This document shows positions 9,303 to 17,633 of a stretch of DNA of 64,000 nt, piece by piece (position 1 is the stretch's first letter; each line of letters starts with the position of its first letter). Both the position numbers and the translations under genes were made by a program. The notes under the pieces are model-generated. The model searched no databases. It was given only the letters and a program-made list of their open reading frames with translations, and was not told the DNA's origin. This DNA is from Metapseudomonas boanensis. GTDB taxonomy: Bacteria; Pseudomonadota; Gammaproteobacteria; Pseudomonadales; Pseudomonadaceae. The stretch lies in assembly GCF_018704125.1 (NCBI RefSeq), contig NZ_JAGTIS010000010.1:124001-188000 (forward strand), given 5' to 3'.

Positions 9303-10307
9303 ATGATCCAGATGACCCTCGACCAGGTACGCGAACTGGTGGAAACCATCCTGCGCCGGCATGGCTTCAGCGAGCCCCATGTGCTGGCCGTGGCCGGCAC
9401 TATCCTGGCCGGTGAGCGCGATGGCTGCACCAGCCACGGGGTGTACCGGCTACCCGGCTGCGTCGCGACGCTGAAGGCAGGCAAGGTATCGCCCACAGCC
9501 GAGCCGGAGGTATTCGATTGCGCACCCTCGGTGGTGCGCGTAGATGCCCACGGAGCCTTTGCACAATGCGCTTACCTGGCCGGTCTGCCGCTGCTGGTGG
9601 AGAAGGCACGGCGCACCGGCATCGCGATCCTGGCAATCAACCGCTGCGTGCACTTCTCGGCACTCTGGCCAGAGGTGGAGCCGCTCACCGAGCAGGGCCT
9701 GGTGGCCCTGGCCTTCACACCCAGCCATGCCTGGGTGGCACCGGCGGGCGGCATCAGGCCGTTGTTTGGCACCAACCCCATCGCCTTCGGCTGGCCGCGG
9801 CCTGACAAGCCGCCATTCCTCTTCGACTTTGCCACCAGTGCCGCTGCCCGTGGGGAGATCGACCTGCATCGCCGCGCCGGCAAACCGATTCCGCTGGGTT
9901 GGGGCATCGACCAGGACGGTCAGCCCACCACCGACCCGCTCACCGCGCTCAACGGCGCCATGCTCACTTTCGGCGGGCACAAGGGCTCGGCTCTGGCTGC
10001 CATGGTCGAGTTGATCGCCGGGCCCATGATCGGTGACCTGACCAGTGCCGAATCATTGGCCTTCGACGAGGGCACCCGCTCGTCTCCCTATGGCGGCGAG
10101 CTGATCATCGCCATCGACCCGCGGCGCATCCTCGGTGCCGAAGCCGATCAGCATTTGCAGCGGGCAGAGGCGGTGTTCGAAGGCATGCTCGGGCAGGGCG
10201 CGCGGCTGCCATCGCAGCGGCGCTATGAGGCGCGGGCGCGCAGTGCAGTGGAGGGGGTGAGGATTCCCGAGGCGATGTATGCGGAGATTCAGGCGCTGCT
10301 GGCCTGA
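9303..10307 (+). CDS. dpkA: Delta1-pyrroline/piperideine-2-carboxylate reductase
   Basis: A 334-residue member of the malate/L-lactate dehydrogenase-like (LDH2/YlbC, DpkA) NAD(P)H oxidoreductase family. Typical features are ERDGCTSHGVYRLPG near residue 40, IAINRCVHFSALWPEVEPLTEQGLVALAFTPS, GTNPIAFGWPR, FDFATSAAARGEI and FGGHKGSALAAMVELI. DpkA proteins reduce cyclic ketimines to L-proline or L-pipecolate, and in P. aeruginosa the homologue (PA1252, from memory) lies beside the hydroxyproline genes. Here it is 7.3 kb away and inverted. The ATG at 9303 is preceded by a GGAGAG ribosome-binding site. The choice between proline and pipecolate chemistry is open. Confidence 0.8.
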   Translation: MIQMTLDQVRELVETILRRHGFSEPHVLAVAGTILAGERDGCTSHGVYRLPGCVATLKAGKVSPTAEPEVFDCAPSVVRVDAHGAFAQCAYLAGLPLLVEKARRTGIAILAINRCVHFSALWPEVEPLTEQGLVALAFTPSHAWVAPAGGIRPLFGTNPIAFGWPRPDKPPFLFDFATSAAARGEIDLHRRAGKPIPLGWGIDQDGQPTTDPLTALNGAMLTFGGHKGSALAAMVELIAGPMIGDLTSAESLAFDEGTRSSPYGGELIIAIDPRRILGAEADQHLQRAEAVFEGMLGQGARLPSQRRYEARARSAVEGVRIPEAMYAEIQALLA

Positions 10308-10320
10308 CGACGTTGTTGGT

Positions 10321-10359
10321 GCCGCCGCACAAAGGCGGGCAGCGCCTTTGTGTGGCGGC
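10321..10359. terminator. Bidirectional hairpin between convergent genes
   Basis: Arms of 17 nt (GCCGCCGCACAAAGGCG and a complement with one mismatch) around a 5-nt loop, lying 14 bp after the dpkA stop and 13 bp before the porin stop. Position and stability suggest termination of both genes; there is no long T run. Confidence 0.65.
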
Positions 10360-10371
10360 GACTGTTGTCGC

Positions 10372-11670
10372 TCAGAAACGCCAGGTCATGCTGCCACTCA
10401 GGGCCTGAATCCAGGCGTCTTCGAACTCTCCGGAGACACGCTTCGGGTCGTTCGGCGGAAAAGCCTTTTCCTGGGTAATCGGCATGTCGCCCATCCACAC
10501 CATCTCATAGCTCAGGTTGAAGGAGGTCTGCTTGTCCAGGGCATAAGTCACCCCGGTGCCCAGACGCCAGTTTTCGCTCATCGGTACCGTCAGGGTGCGG
10601 TTGTGGTCACTGACCGGCGAGCTGTCGTAGGCCGCGCCGAAGTTCAACAGCAATAGCGGGGTGGCCTGGTATTGGGTGCCTAGGGACAGGTGCCAGGTGT
10701 CGCGGTAGTTCGCATCCAGGGTGGTTTCGCGAGGATCGCCGGTATCCAGTTGCACACCGATTTCGCCGAAGGTCGACCAATCCTGCCAACCGACGCTGGC
10801 CAAGAGCGCCCAATCAGGATTCAGGGCATGGTAGAGGCTGACAGTCAGGGTCTGCGGAACCTGCATGTCGAGCTGGGTATTGGCGCCGAGTACACCACGA
10901 TTGGCGAGCACGGTGGCAACGCCGCGGTCCAGGCCTTCAGGGTTAAGGCTGTCCTCGAAGTCGAGGTCGATTTCGCTGGTGTAGGTCACCCCGATGCGAG
11001 TACCCGGCTGCGGCTCATAGATTACCCCCAGGTTGACGCCGTAGCCCCAGTCATTGTCGCTGTATTCGAGCGAGCCATCGGGACGGTCGAGAATGTCAAA
11101 GGGGTTGTTGTCCACCGCCAGCATGCTGTCGATCATGCCGTACATGGCGCGCAGGCCGAGGCCGAACGACCAGTGATCATCGAGTCGATAGGCGAGGCTG
11201 GGCAATAACGTCATGCCGATCAGTTCGCCATCCTGCAGAAAATATCGGCCGGACCAGTCGTCGTCGTAGTCGATGTTGAGCCCGAAGTCGCCGTAGGTGG
11301 CGAAGCCGACGTACCAATGCTCGTCCAGTTGGTGGCTGACGAACAGGCTGCCGCCTGGGGCCCACTCCATGGCGTTGCCGCTGTCCCCGCCCGGGATGTT
11401 GCTGCCGGCATCCTGTGAAAACTCCAGGTTGCCGTGCAGCATCTGGGCGCCCGCTGTGATCTGTGTACCCGGCAGGTATATGAGGCCGGCGACATTGCTT
11501 GCCAGGGTGCTGGGACCTTGGGCGCGGGCGGCAGCGCCAGCATTGGCCAGGCCAACGTTGTCGGTGCCGATTTCATAAAGCATCAGGCCACCGGCCATGG
11601 CCGGCGATTGCAGCAGCAGGGCAAGGCTGCCGAGGGCACTGCGGATGGGCCACTTCGACGGGCTGGACAT
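10372..11670 (-). CDS. Outer-membrane porin, FadL/TodX (OMPP1) family
   Basis: A 432-residue beta-barrel protein. It has a signal peptide ending near QSPAMAGG, the early GTDNVGLANAGAAARAQGPSTLASNVAGL that matches the hatch region of FadL-family proteins, alternating beta-strand sequence, and a C-terminal phenylalanine (SMTWRF) as required for BAM-dependent insertion. FadL relatives take up long-chain fatty acids and hydrophobic aromatics. It is the last gene of a reverse block downstream of the sulfatase (80-bp gap), suggesting it imports the sulfatase product or substrate; that link is an inference. Confidence 0.85.
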   Translation of the reverse strand: MSSPSKWPIRSALGSLALLLQSPAMAGGLMLYEIGTDNVGLANAGAAARAQGPSTLASNVAGLIYLPGTQITAGAQMLHGNLEFSQDAGSNIPGGDSGNAMEWAPGGSLFVSHQLDEHWYVGFATYGDFGLNIDYDDDWSGRYFLQDGELIGMTLLPSLAYRLDDHWSFGLGLRAMYGMIDSMLAVDNNPFDILDRPDGSLEYSDNDWGYGVNLGVIYEPQPGTRIGVTYTSEIDLDFEDSLNPEGLDRGVATVLANRGVLGANTQLDMQVPQTLTVSLYHALNPDWALLASVGWQDWSTFGEIGVQLDTGDPRETTLDANYRDTWHLSLGTQYQATPLLLLNFGAAYDSSPVSDHNRTLTVPMSENWRLGTGVTYALDKQTSFNLSYEMVWMGDMPITQEKAFPPNDPKRVSGEFEDAWIQALSGSMTWRF

Positions 11671-11713
11671 GGCGTTCTTCCTTGCAGGGTTCGGAGTAGA
11701 GCTGCCAGTACAC

Positions 11714-11742
11714 CGCGGGTCGGGTGATGTGCCCGGCCCGCG
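11714..11742. terminator. GC-rich hairpin between sulfatase and porin
   Basis: Arms of 11 nt (CGCGGGTCGGG with CCCGGCCCGCG, one G-T pair) around a 7-nt loop, starting 9 bp beyond the sulfatase stop. Without a T run it is more likely an attenuating or mRNA-stabilising stem than a strict terminator. Confidence 0.4.
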
Positions 11743-11750
11743 AAGTTTGC

Positions 11751-14105
11751 CTAGTGCACCTGGACCGTGACCTTGTCGATTTGTCCGGTGAAGGCGGAAC
11801 CACGTTCGGAGCCGATGGTCTCGACTACCGGTGTGCCCAGGTCGACCCCGATATCCGCCGTCTCATCCGCAGAGAACATGATCGGTTGCGTATGCTCGAT
11901 TCGCCCCTCGGCCACCTTCTCATCGTTGATATAAAGGGTGCCCATCCCGCCTTTGCCCATTCCGCCACCGTCATAGGCGAAGTCGAAACGGATGACGGCC
12001 TTGCCAGAGGGCAGAGGTTTGCTGGCAGCAAGCGAATAGCGCTGCATGCCGAGGAAGTTGTAGTCATAGGCGGGCACGCCGTGCTTGACGTACAGCGACC
12101 AGCCACCGAAGCGCCCGCCCTGGGCGATGAGCGTGCCATTGACATTGTCTTGCGGTACGTCGACCTCGGCGATGATGGTCTTGGATTTGTTCTTCACATC
12201 GATGAAGACGTTCTCCATCATCCCCGTCATGCCTTCGCCCAGCACCAGCGAGGTTCGCCCTTCCATCAGGTCTGGCCGACCCACCGCCGAGGCGATGCCG
12301 CGCTCCAGCGACCGGTCGTCGATCGGCAGCACATGGTGCACCTCGGCTTCCTTGAGAAACACCGCTTGCAGTTCCTTGAGCTTGGCGGGTTGCTGGGCGG
12401 CCAGGTCCTTGGTCAGGCTGAAGTCGTTTTTCACGTCGTACAGTTCCCACGTATCGCTTTCCAGCGGGCCGCGCGGAGTTCTTTCCCAGGGCGCTCGGTG
12501 GATGGTGCGGGCGAACCAGCCATCGTGGTAGATGGCGCGGTTGCCGTTGATTTCGAAGTATTGCGTGGTGTGCCGTTCCTTCGCCTTGGAGTCATCGAAG
12601 CTGTACATCAGGCTGGTGCCTTCCATGGGAATCTGGGGGGTGCCATTGACCGACTTGGGTTCAGGTAATCCAGCCGCCTCGAGGATGGTCGGCGCCACGT
12701 CGATAACATGGCTGAATGGGGTGCGAATCTCGTTCTTCGCCTTGATGCCTTTCGGCCAGTGCACCACCATGCCGTTGCGCGTCCCGCCGAAGTCCGAGGC
12801 GACCTGTTTCATCCAGCCGAACGGGGCGTCCAGTGCCACTGCCCAGCCCGCCGCCATGTGGGGGTAGGTTTCGGGGCTGCCCCACTTGTCGATGACCTTC
12901 AGGAGGTCGGGCACCTCCTCGTGTACACCATTGAAGTAGGTGTATTCGTTGAACATGCCGTTTTCGCCACCCTCGCCGCTGGTGCCGTTGTCGCCGGCGA
13001 TGTAGAAGACCAGCGTGTTATCGGCCTGGCCGGTCGCCTCGACAGCTTCCAGCATGCGGCCGATCTCGTGGTCGGTGAAGTCGAGGTAGGCGGCGAACAC
13101 TTCGACCTGGTGGGCGAACAGACGCTGCTCGTCAGCGGAGAGCTTCTCCCAGTCCTTTATGGCGGCCGGTTTCGGCGCGAGCTGGGTACCCGGCGGAGCG
13201 ATACCCATCTTGATCTGGCGGGCCAGCGTTTCCTCGCGCAGCTTGTCCCAGCCCATGTCGAACTTGCCCTTCCACTTGGCAATCCACTCCTTGGGAACAT
13301 GGTGTGGGGCATGGGTGGCGCCCGGTGCGAAGTAGACAAAGAACGGCTTATCCGGCGTCAGGGCCTTCTGGTATTTGATCCAGGACACCGCCTTGTCCGT
13401 CATGTCCGTCATGAAGTGATAGCTGGGGTCATCCGGGAGCTCGACCTGTGTCACGCCGTCATAGAGATACGGCGCCCACTGGTTGGTTTCTCCACCGATG
13501 AAGCCATAGAACTTGTCAAAGCCCTGGTGCGTTGGCCAGCGGTCGAAGGGACCGGAAACGCTGGCTTCCCAGACGGCCGTCTCATGCCACTTGCCGAATG
13601 CAGCGGTGCTGTAGCCGTTCAGACGCAGCATTTCTGCAACCGGTGCCGTGGCATTCGGGATCTGTCCGGTGTTGCCCGGAAAGCCTGTTGCCATCTCGGT
13701 GATGAACCCCATGTTCACCGTGTGGTGGTTGCGGCCTGACTTCAGCGCCGCACGCGTTGGTGAGCAAAGCGCTGTGGTGTGGAAGTTGTTGTAGCGCAAC
13801 CCGTTCTGCGCCAGGCGATCCAGCGTTGGGGTCGGTATCGGCCCGCCGAAGGTGCTGGTGGCGCCGAAGCCCAGATCGTCGACGAGGACGATGATTACGT
13901 TAGGTGCGCCTGCCGGCGCCTTGACCTGGACCTGCGGCGGGGCCTTGGCCTTGCGTACGTCCAGTTCGGTGTACAGCGGTCGTTTGGGTTCGGGGATGGG
14001 CAGGGTGGTACGGTCGAGCTTGTCATTGTCGGTCTGGGCAACAACCAAGGATGCAAAGAGCGCTGGGAGCAGGCCCAACAGTGCCACCGCCTGGCGAAGT
14101 TCCAT
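11751..14105 (-). CDS. Large secreted arylsulfatase-type sulfatase
   Basis: A 784-residue periplasmic sulfatase. The signal peptide is about residues 1-22 (ELRQAVALLGLLPALFASLVVAQ). The metal-binding start PNVIIVLVDDLGFGATS is followed by the formylglycine signature CSPTRAALKSGR, in which the Cys is oxidised by a maturase (no FGE or AtsB gene is present in the window), then GKWHE, the later GDNGTSGEGGENG and FGGTRNGMVVHWP. About 200 extra C-terminal residues form a beta-sandwich-like region, longer than classical AtsA (about 530). The ATG at 14105 has an AGGAG site; the open frame upstream lacks coding character. Substrate unknown. A perfect ANR box lies 118 bp upstream. Confidence 0.85.
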   Translation of the reverse strand: MELRQAVALLGLLPALFASLVVAQTDNDKLDRTTLPIPEPKRPLYTELDVRKAKAPPQVQVKAPAGAPNVIIVLVDDLGFGATSTFGGPIPTPTLDRLAQNGLRYNNFHTTALCSPTRAALKSGRNHHTVNMGFITEMATGFPGNTGQIPNATAPVAEMLRLNGYSTAAFGKWHETAVWEASVSGPFDRWPTHQGFDKFYGFIGGETNQWAPYLYDGVTQVELPDDPSYHFMTDMTDKAVSWIKYQKALTPDKPFFVYFAPGATHAPHHVPKEWIAKWKGKFDMGWDKLREETLARQIKMGIAPPGTQLAPKPAAIKDWEKLSADEQRLFAHQVEVFAAYLDFTDHEIGRMLEAVEATGQADNTLVFYIAGDNGTSGEGGENGMFNEYTYFNGVHEEVPDLLKVIDKWGSPETYPHMAAGWAVALDAPFGWMKQVASDFGGTRNGMVVHWPKGIKAKNEIRTPFSHVIDVAPTILEAAGLPEPKSVNGTPQIPMEGTSLMYSFDDSKAKERHTTQYFEINGNRAIYHDGWFARTIHRAPWERTPRGPLESDTWELYDVKNDFSLTKDLAAQQPAKLKELQAVFLKEAEVHHVLPIDDRSLERGIASAVGRPDLMEGRTSLVLGEGMTGMMENVFIDVKNKSKTIIAEVDVPQDNVNGTLIAQGGRFGGWSLYVKHGVPAYDYNFLGMQRYSLAASKPLPSGKAVIRFDFAYDGGGMGKGGMGTLYINDEKVAEGRIEHTQPIMFSADETADIGVDLGTPVVETIGSERGSAFTGQIDKVTVQVH

Positions 14106-14222
14106 TGCGATCACTCCTGTGGATAGCAGTAGGGTTGAACATGCGTACTTCGGACCCGGTACTGCCGATCCCCGCTCATCGGTTGAATCTAGACGAGATT
14201 TCTGCTGTTCACGCGATCGGAC

Positions 14223-14236
14223 TTGATCTGGATCAA
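14223..14236. promoter_or_regulatory. Perfect ANR/FNR-type box TTGATCTGGATCAA
   Basis: Matches the ANR/DNR/FNR consensus TTGAT-N4-ATCAA exactly. It is in the 187-bp gap between the octaheme cytochrome stop (14293) and the sulfatase start (14105), centred about 125 bp upstream of the sulfatase ATG, which fits a class II promoter with a leader of roughly 80 nt. It predicts induction of the sulfatase, and the porin behind it, at low oxygen. Confidence 0.65.
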
Positions 14237-14292
14237 GTGCCAGTGATTTCCCTCGCAGGCGTCTGATGGTCTCCTGAGCGCCTGCAAGCCGC

Positions 14293-16608
14293 TCAACGCC
14301 TCGCCTGTTGGGCAAACGAGGGATCGCCAGGATTCAGCTGGCCAAGCTGCTCGACCAGTTCACGGGCTTGCTGCGACTGTCCCGCCTGCAGCAGGTAGTC
14401 GATCAGTGCCAGGCGCAGGCGGCGTTGCTCAGGGTGCGCTTCGACTTGCTGGTGCAGCAGGGCGATGGCTTCGGCAGGCTGGCCGGTGTCATGCAGTGCA
14501 ATGGCCAGCACGTAGAGGTAGTCATGGTTGTCTGGCTGAAGCTGATGGGCCTTGCGCAGCGCTTCAAGCGCTTGTGTGTGCTGACCTTGGCGAACCAGGG
14601 TGAGGCCCAGGGCATGCGGGTAGCTCGCCTCTTTGGGGTAGCGTGCGCTGTTGTCCCGCAGCATCTGGAGTGCCTCGGTGCTCGCCCCTTGCTGTTCTCG
14701 CCACTGAGCAAGCAGCACGGTGGCCGGATGGAAGTGCGGGTCACGTTGCACAGCGGCACGTAATGTGGGCTCGACCTGTGCCGTGCGATTGCTCAGTTGA
14801 TAAAGCATGGCCAGGTTGACGAGGGCCTCGGCCCGGTCACGCTGGCTCTCCTGGGCCTGCTCATACTCGGCAATCGCTGCAGGCCAACTGGCGAGGCCCT
14901 GGTGGAACTCGACGGGCAGCTGCACCAGTTGCCAGGCGGCTGCCAAACGTACTGCGCGCGTCGGGTCGCGCAACAGCACGGCCAGGGCCTGGGCTTGCAG
15001 TTGAGGACTGGCCAGGTCGGGAAGCACCTCGAGCGAGGCAATCCGCACCGCTGGTGCAGGGTGTTGCAGCAAGCGCAAGACTGCTTGCTGTGCCAGTGGC
15101 GAGGGGTAGGCGGGGAGCTCGGCTAGCAGCGTGGCCTTGCGGATGGCCGGCAAATCGGGTCGGGCCAGTTGCGTCAGAAGCGCCTCGCCGGCACCCGGCA
15201 GACCCTTGCGTGCCTTGTGCAGGGCCAGGGCATAGCCACCATCACGTGCACTGGCCTGGGGATACCAGGCCTTGAACTGTTCGACTACTTGCTCGGGTGC
15301 CTTGTCGCGGTGGCATCCCAGGCAGGCGTCCGTGTGCTGGAGTTCGAGCGCTTGCGCCGGGTTGGGCACGCTGAAACTGTGGTCATGGCGGAAGTCGTTG
15401 ACCATGTAGAACTTGCCGGGCATGTGACAGCTGGTGCATTGCGCGCCGGTTGAACCTTGTGGGTGACCGTGATGTTCGGGCGAGTCGTAATCGGCGGCCT
15501 TGAGCCCGCCAACCTGGATTTCGGCGCGGATGACCGTGCCGCCAGGGTGATGGCACTGGCTGCAGACGCCGTTACCGCTGATACGCAATTGGCCGCTGTG
15601 GGGGTTGTGGCAATCCGAGCAGCGAACGCCGGCGGCATGCATGCGGCTCTGCACGAAGGAGCCGTACTCGAAGACTTCTTCCTTGATCTTGCCGTCGATT
15701 TCGTTGAGCACGGGGGACAGCGTGCTGGGGCGGTAGTCGTCGAGCAGCGTGTGCTTGTGCTGGTAACCATCATCCAGGGCGGCACGACGGCTGTGGCAGC
15801 GTGCGCAGGTTTGGACTTCACGCTGGTTACCAGCCTCCCTCAGGCTGACCTCGAAACCGTATCCGGCCGTGTTGGCAGGGGGCTCCTGCCGTGCCCATTG
15901 CAGGTGGTTGGAAGCGGGGCCGTGACAGGCCTGGCAACCGACTCCGAGGGCCTGCCAATGACTGTCAAACACCTGCTTGGCAGGATCGAAGCGACGCTGG
16001 TAGCCCGTGGTATGGCATTCGATGCACATGAAATTGGCATTCTGCTGCGCTCCGCTCCAGTGAAGCGGGTCGTGGTAGTCGATGCCTTGCTCCGGATACA
16101 GGTGGAACCAGGCTTTCTTCTCGACATCCCAGGCCGCGGGAAGGGCTTGCAGCCGGCCACCGGGGAGTTCGACCAGATACTGCTGCAGCGGCTCGAAGCC
16201 GAAGGTGTAGGCAACCTTGAAGTCAGCAGTCTTGCCGTCGGCCCCCGTGGTGTTTACCCAAAACTCGTCGCCCTTCTGCAGGAAGCTAATGCTGTCCACC
16301 TCGTTGCGCAGCGGCGGGGCGGTGAAGTCGCCTTGCACGGTCTGCGAAGAGGCGACCTGCATTGCCAGCCGATGGTGCGATTTTTGCCAGTCCTGAAACT
16401 GTGCGGTGTGGCAGCCCTGGCAACTGTTCTCTGCGACCCAGTGTGCGGGGGCAGGGGCGGCGGAGGGGGCGCGTATCACTGGCTGCGTCCACCACCAGGC
16501 CGCTGCCGCAACGCCCGCCAGAAGCAGCAGGCTGATGCTCAGCCATAGATTTTGCAGATTTCGGGACGGCGTCGGGGGCGTAGGACCTGGAGGTTGGCGC
16601 TTGGGCAT
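14293..16608 (-). CDS. Membrane-anchored octaheme cytochrome c with HEAT and TPR repeats
   Basis: A 771-residue protein with one N-terminal membrane anchor (about 22-42, LWLSISLLLLAGVAAAAWWW) and a periplasmic remainder. Eight CxxCH haem-attachment motifs are visible in order: CQGCH, CIECH, CQACH, CARCH, CSDCH, CSQCH, CTSCH, CLGCH, all in residues about 60-440. Residues about 470-570 look like HEAT-type helical repeats and about 600-765 are tetratricopeptide repeats. The haem part recalls the cytochrome c554/multihaem oxidoreductase group, but no known nitrite- or hydroxylamine-reductase active-site motif was identified. It lies between a lipoprotein gene and the ANR-boxed sulfatase. Electron donor and acceptor are unknown. 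Confidence 0.85.
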   Translation of the reverse strand: MPKRQPPGPTPPTPSRNLQNLWLSISLLLLAGVAAAAWWWTQPVIRAPSAAPAPAHWVAENSCQGCHTAQFQDWQKSHHRLAMQVASSQTVQGDFTAPPLRNEVDSISFLQKGDEFWVNTTGADGKTADFKVAYTFGFEPLQQYLVELPGGRLQALPAAWDVEKKAWFHLYPEQGIDYHDPLHWSGAQQNANFMCIECHTTGYQRRFDPAKQVFDSHWQALGVGCQACHGPASNHLQWARQEPPANTAGYGFEVSLREAGNQREVQTCARCHSRRAALDDGYQHKHTLLDDYRPSTLSPVLNEIDGKIKEEVFEYGSFVQSRMHAAGVRCSDCHNPHSGQLRISGNGVCSQCHHPGGTVIRAEIQVGGLKAADYDSPEHHGHPQGSTGAQCTSCHMPGKFYMVNDFRHDHSFSVPNPAQALELQHTDACLGCHRDKAPEQVVEQFKAWYPQASARDGGYALALHKARKGLPGAGEALLTQLARPDLPAIRKATLLAELPAYPSPLAQQAVLRLLQHPAPAVRIASLEVLPDLASPQLQAQALAVLLRDPTRAVRLAAAWQLVQLPVEFHQGLASWPAAIAEYEQAQESQRDRAEALVNLAMLYQLSNRTAQVEPTLRAAVQRDPHFHPATVLLAQWREQQGASTEALQMLRDNSARYPKEASYPHALGLTLVRQGQHTQALEALRKAHQLQPDNHDYLYVLAIALHDTGQPAEAIALLHQQVEAHPEQRRLRLALIDYLLQAGQSQQARELVEQLGQLNPGDPSFAQQARR

Positions 16609-16669
16609 TGAGGGGCCGCTCCTGGGGGCGAGCTACTGCTGCCACGTCCGACGATTCGAAAACAGTAGG

Positions 16670-16706
16670 AACCGCATGTCCGCCCTTTCGACCCGGACAT
16701 GCGGTT
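16670..16706. terminator. 13-bp-stem hairpin downstream of lipoprotein gene
   Basis: Perfect arms AACCGCATGTCCG / CGGACATGCGGTT with an 11-nt loop, 8 bp past the stop of the lipoprotein gene (16714) on the reverse strand. No T run follows, so it may be a stabiliser or a partial terminator before the cytochrome gene. Confidence 0.5.
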
Positions 16707-16713
16707 GGTTGGC

Positions 16714-17370
16714 TCAGGGGTAGAGGCGAATGTCCTTTGCCATGTCGTTCACGATCGCCTTCAGGTCATCCAGGGTGACCTGCTGCTCGTCGTTGTCGAG
16801 CGTCTTGCCGAAGCCCTTGCGGACCACGCGGGCCATCGACATGCCGGTCGAGGCATCGATGAATTCGCCCTCCAGGTACAGCTCGGTATTCTGGTCACGG
16901 TGCCCGGTCGCTGTCATGGCTCCGGCGACGACCAGCGCAATCGGGATCACTTCATACGGCTTGAGGCCTTCGGTAGCGGTAGACACACCGGTAATGGCGC
17001 CCTTGAAGATCAGCGTGCCCGGCCCGCGGGTGGTGGTTAGTGGCAGCCGGCTCGCCAGCGCCTGGCTAATTTGCTCGTTGGTATATTGAAGGAGCGATGT
17101 CAGTGTTTCATTGCTGATCTGCTCGGTCGGCTTGGGCGGTGGGTAGAAATTGATCGGCTGGTAGATCAGGCCAGAGTAATTGCTCGGGTTGAAGTTCGGT
17201 GCCGTCCAGCGCAGCACGGTAGTGCCTGAACTTGTCTTGACCTCTTTCAGATCGTCGTAACTCGAAAGGAAGCCAGAATACTGCTCCTGGCTGGTTGTAT
17301 GCGAAGTGCAGCCATTCAGGATCAAGGCTGCCGCCAGGGTTCCTCCCATTAGCCACTTGTTTGCGCGCAT
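16714..17370 (-). CDS. DUF3313-like lipoprotein
   Basis: A 218-residue protein with a lipoprotein signal: hydrophobic RANKWLMGGTLAAALI then lipobox LNGC with Cys21. The rest (SGFLSSYDDLKEV..., then a conserved beta-rich region with TATGHRDQNTELYLEGEFIDASTGMSMARVVRKGFG) resembles the DUF3313 family of outer-membrane-associated lipoproteins of unknown function. Asp is absent at +2 (CTSH), which favours outer-membrane sorting. It heads the reverse block lipoprotein, octaheme cytochrome, sulfatase, porin. Confidence 0.7.
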   Translation of the reverse strand: MRANKWLMGGTLAAALILNGCTSHTTSQEQYSGFLSSYDDLKEVKTSSGTTVLRWTAPNFNPSNYSGLIYQPINFYPPPKPTEQISNETLTSLLQYTNEQISQALASRLPLTTTRGPGTLIFKGAITGVSTATEGLKPYEVIPIALVVAGAMTATGHRDQNTELYLEGEFIDASTGMSMARVVRKGFGKTLDNDEQQVTLDDLKAIVNDMAKDIRLYP

Positions 17371-17572
17371 GCGGTAGTTCTCCGGGGAAAGGTGGTGAAA
17401 CGATAGATCACTTACCCACTCCTGGCGTGGTGGCAGAAGCTATTTTTACTCGCCCAAAGTTTGCCTTGAATTGATGACCGGCATTGTCTTTTGCCGGTCG
17501 ATGTCGCGTGCACCTGATTCCGGGTGTCGAAACGACGCGATGGTGTCGTTCCGCGGGAAAGCATGACGAAAG

Positions 17573-17600
17573 CAAAAAAAGCCCCGGCCTGAGCCAGGGC
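17573..17600 (-). terminator. Rho-independent terminator of the hydroxyproline transport/catabolism operon
   Basis: On the reverse strand a GC-rich stem (GCCCTGGC / GCCGGGGC) is followed by a run of seven T. It lies 34 bp beyond the stop of the semialdehyde dehydrogenase gene, the last of a seven-gene operon. Confidence 0.75.
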
Positions 17601-17633
17601 GAATCGGGATTGCCTGGGGCTTGCCGACACCAC

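Noticed and set aside
11751-14105. Alkaline phosphatase or phosphonate hydrolase instead of sulfatase
   Set aside because: The CSPTRAALKSGR formylglycine signature and DNG motif place it with type I sulfatases.
14106-14315. N-terminal 70-residue extension of the sulfatase
   Set aside because: It would bury the signal peptide, overlap the cytochrome gene end and remove the AGGAG site before ATG 14105.
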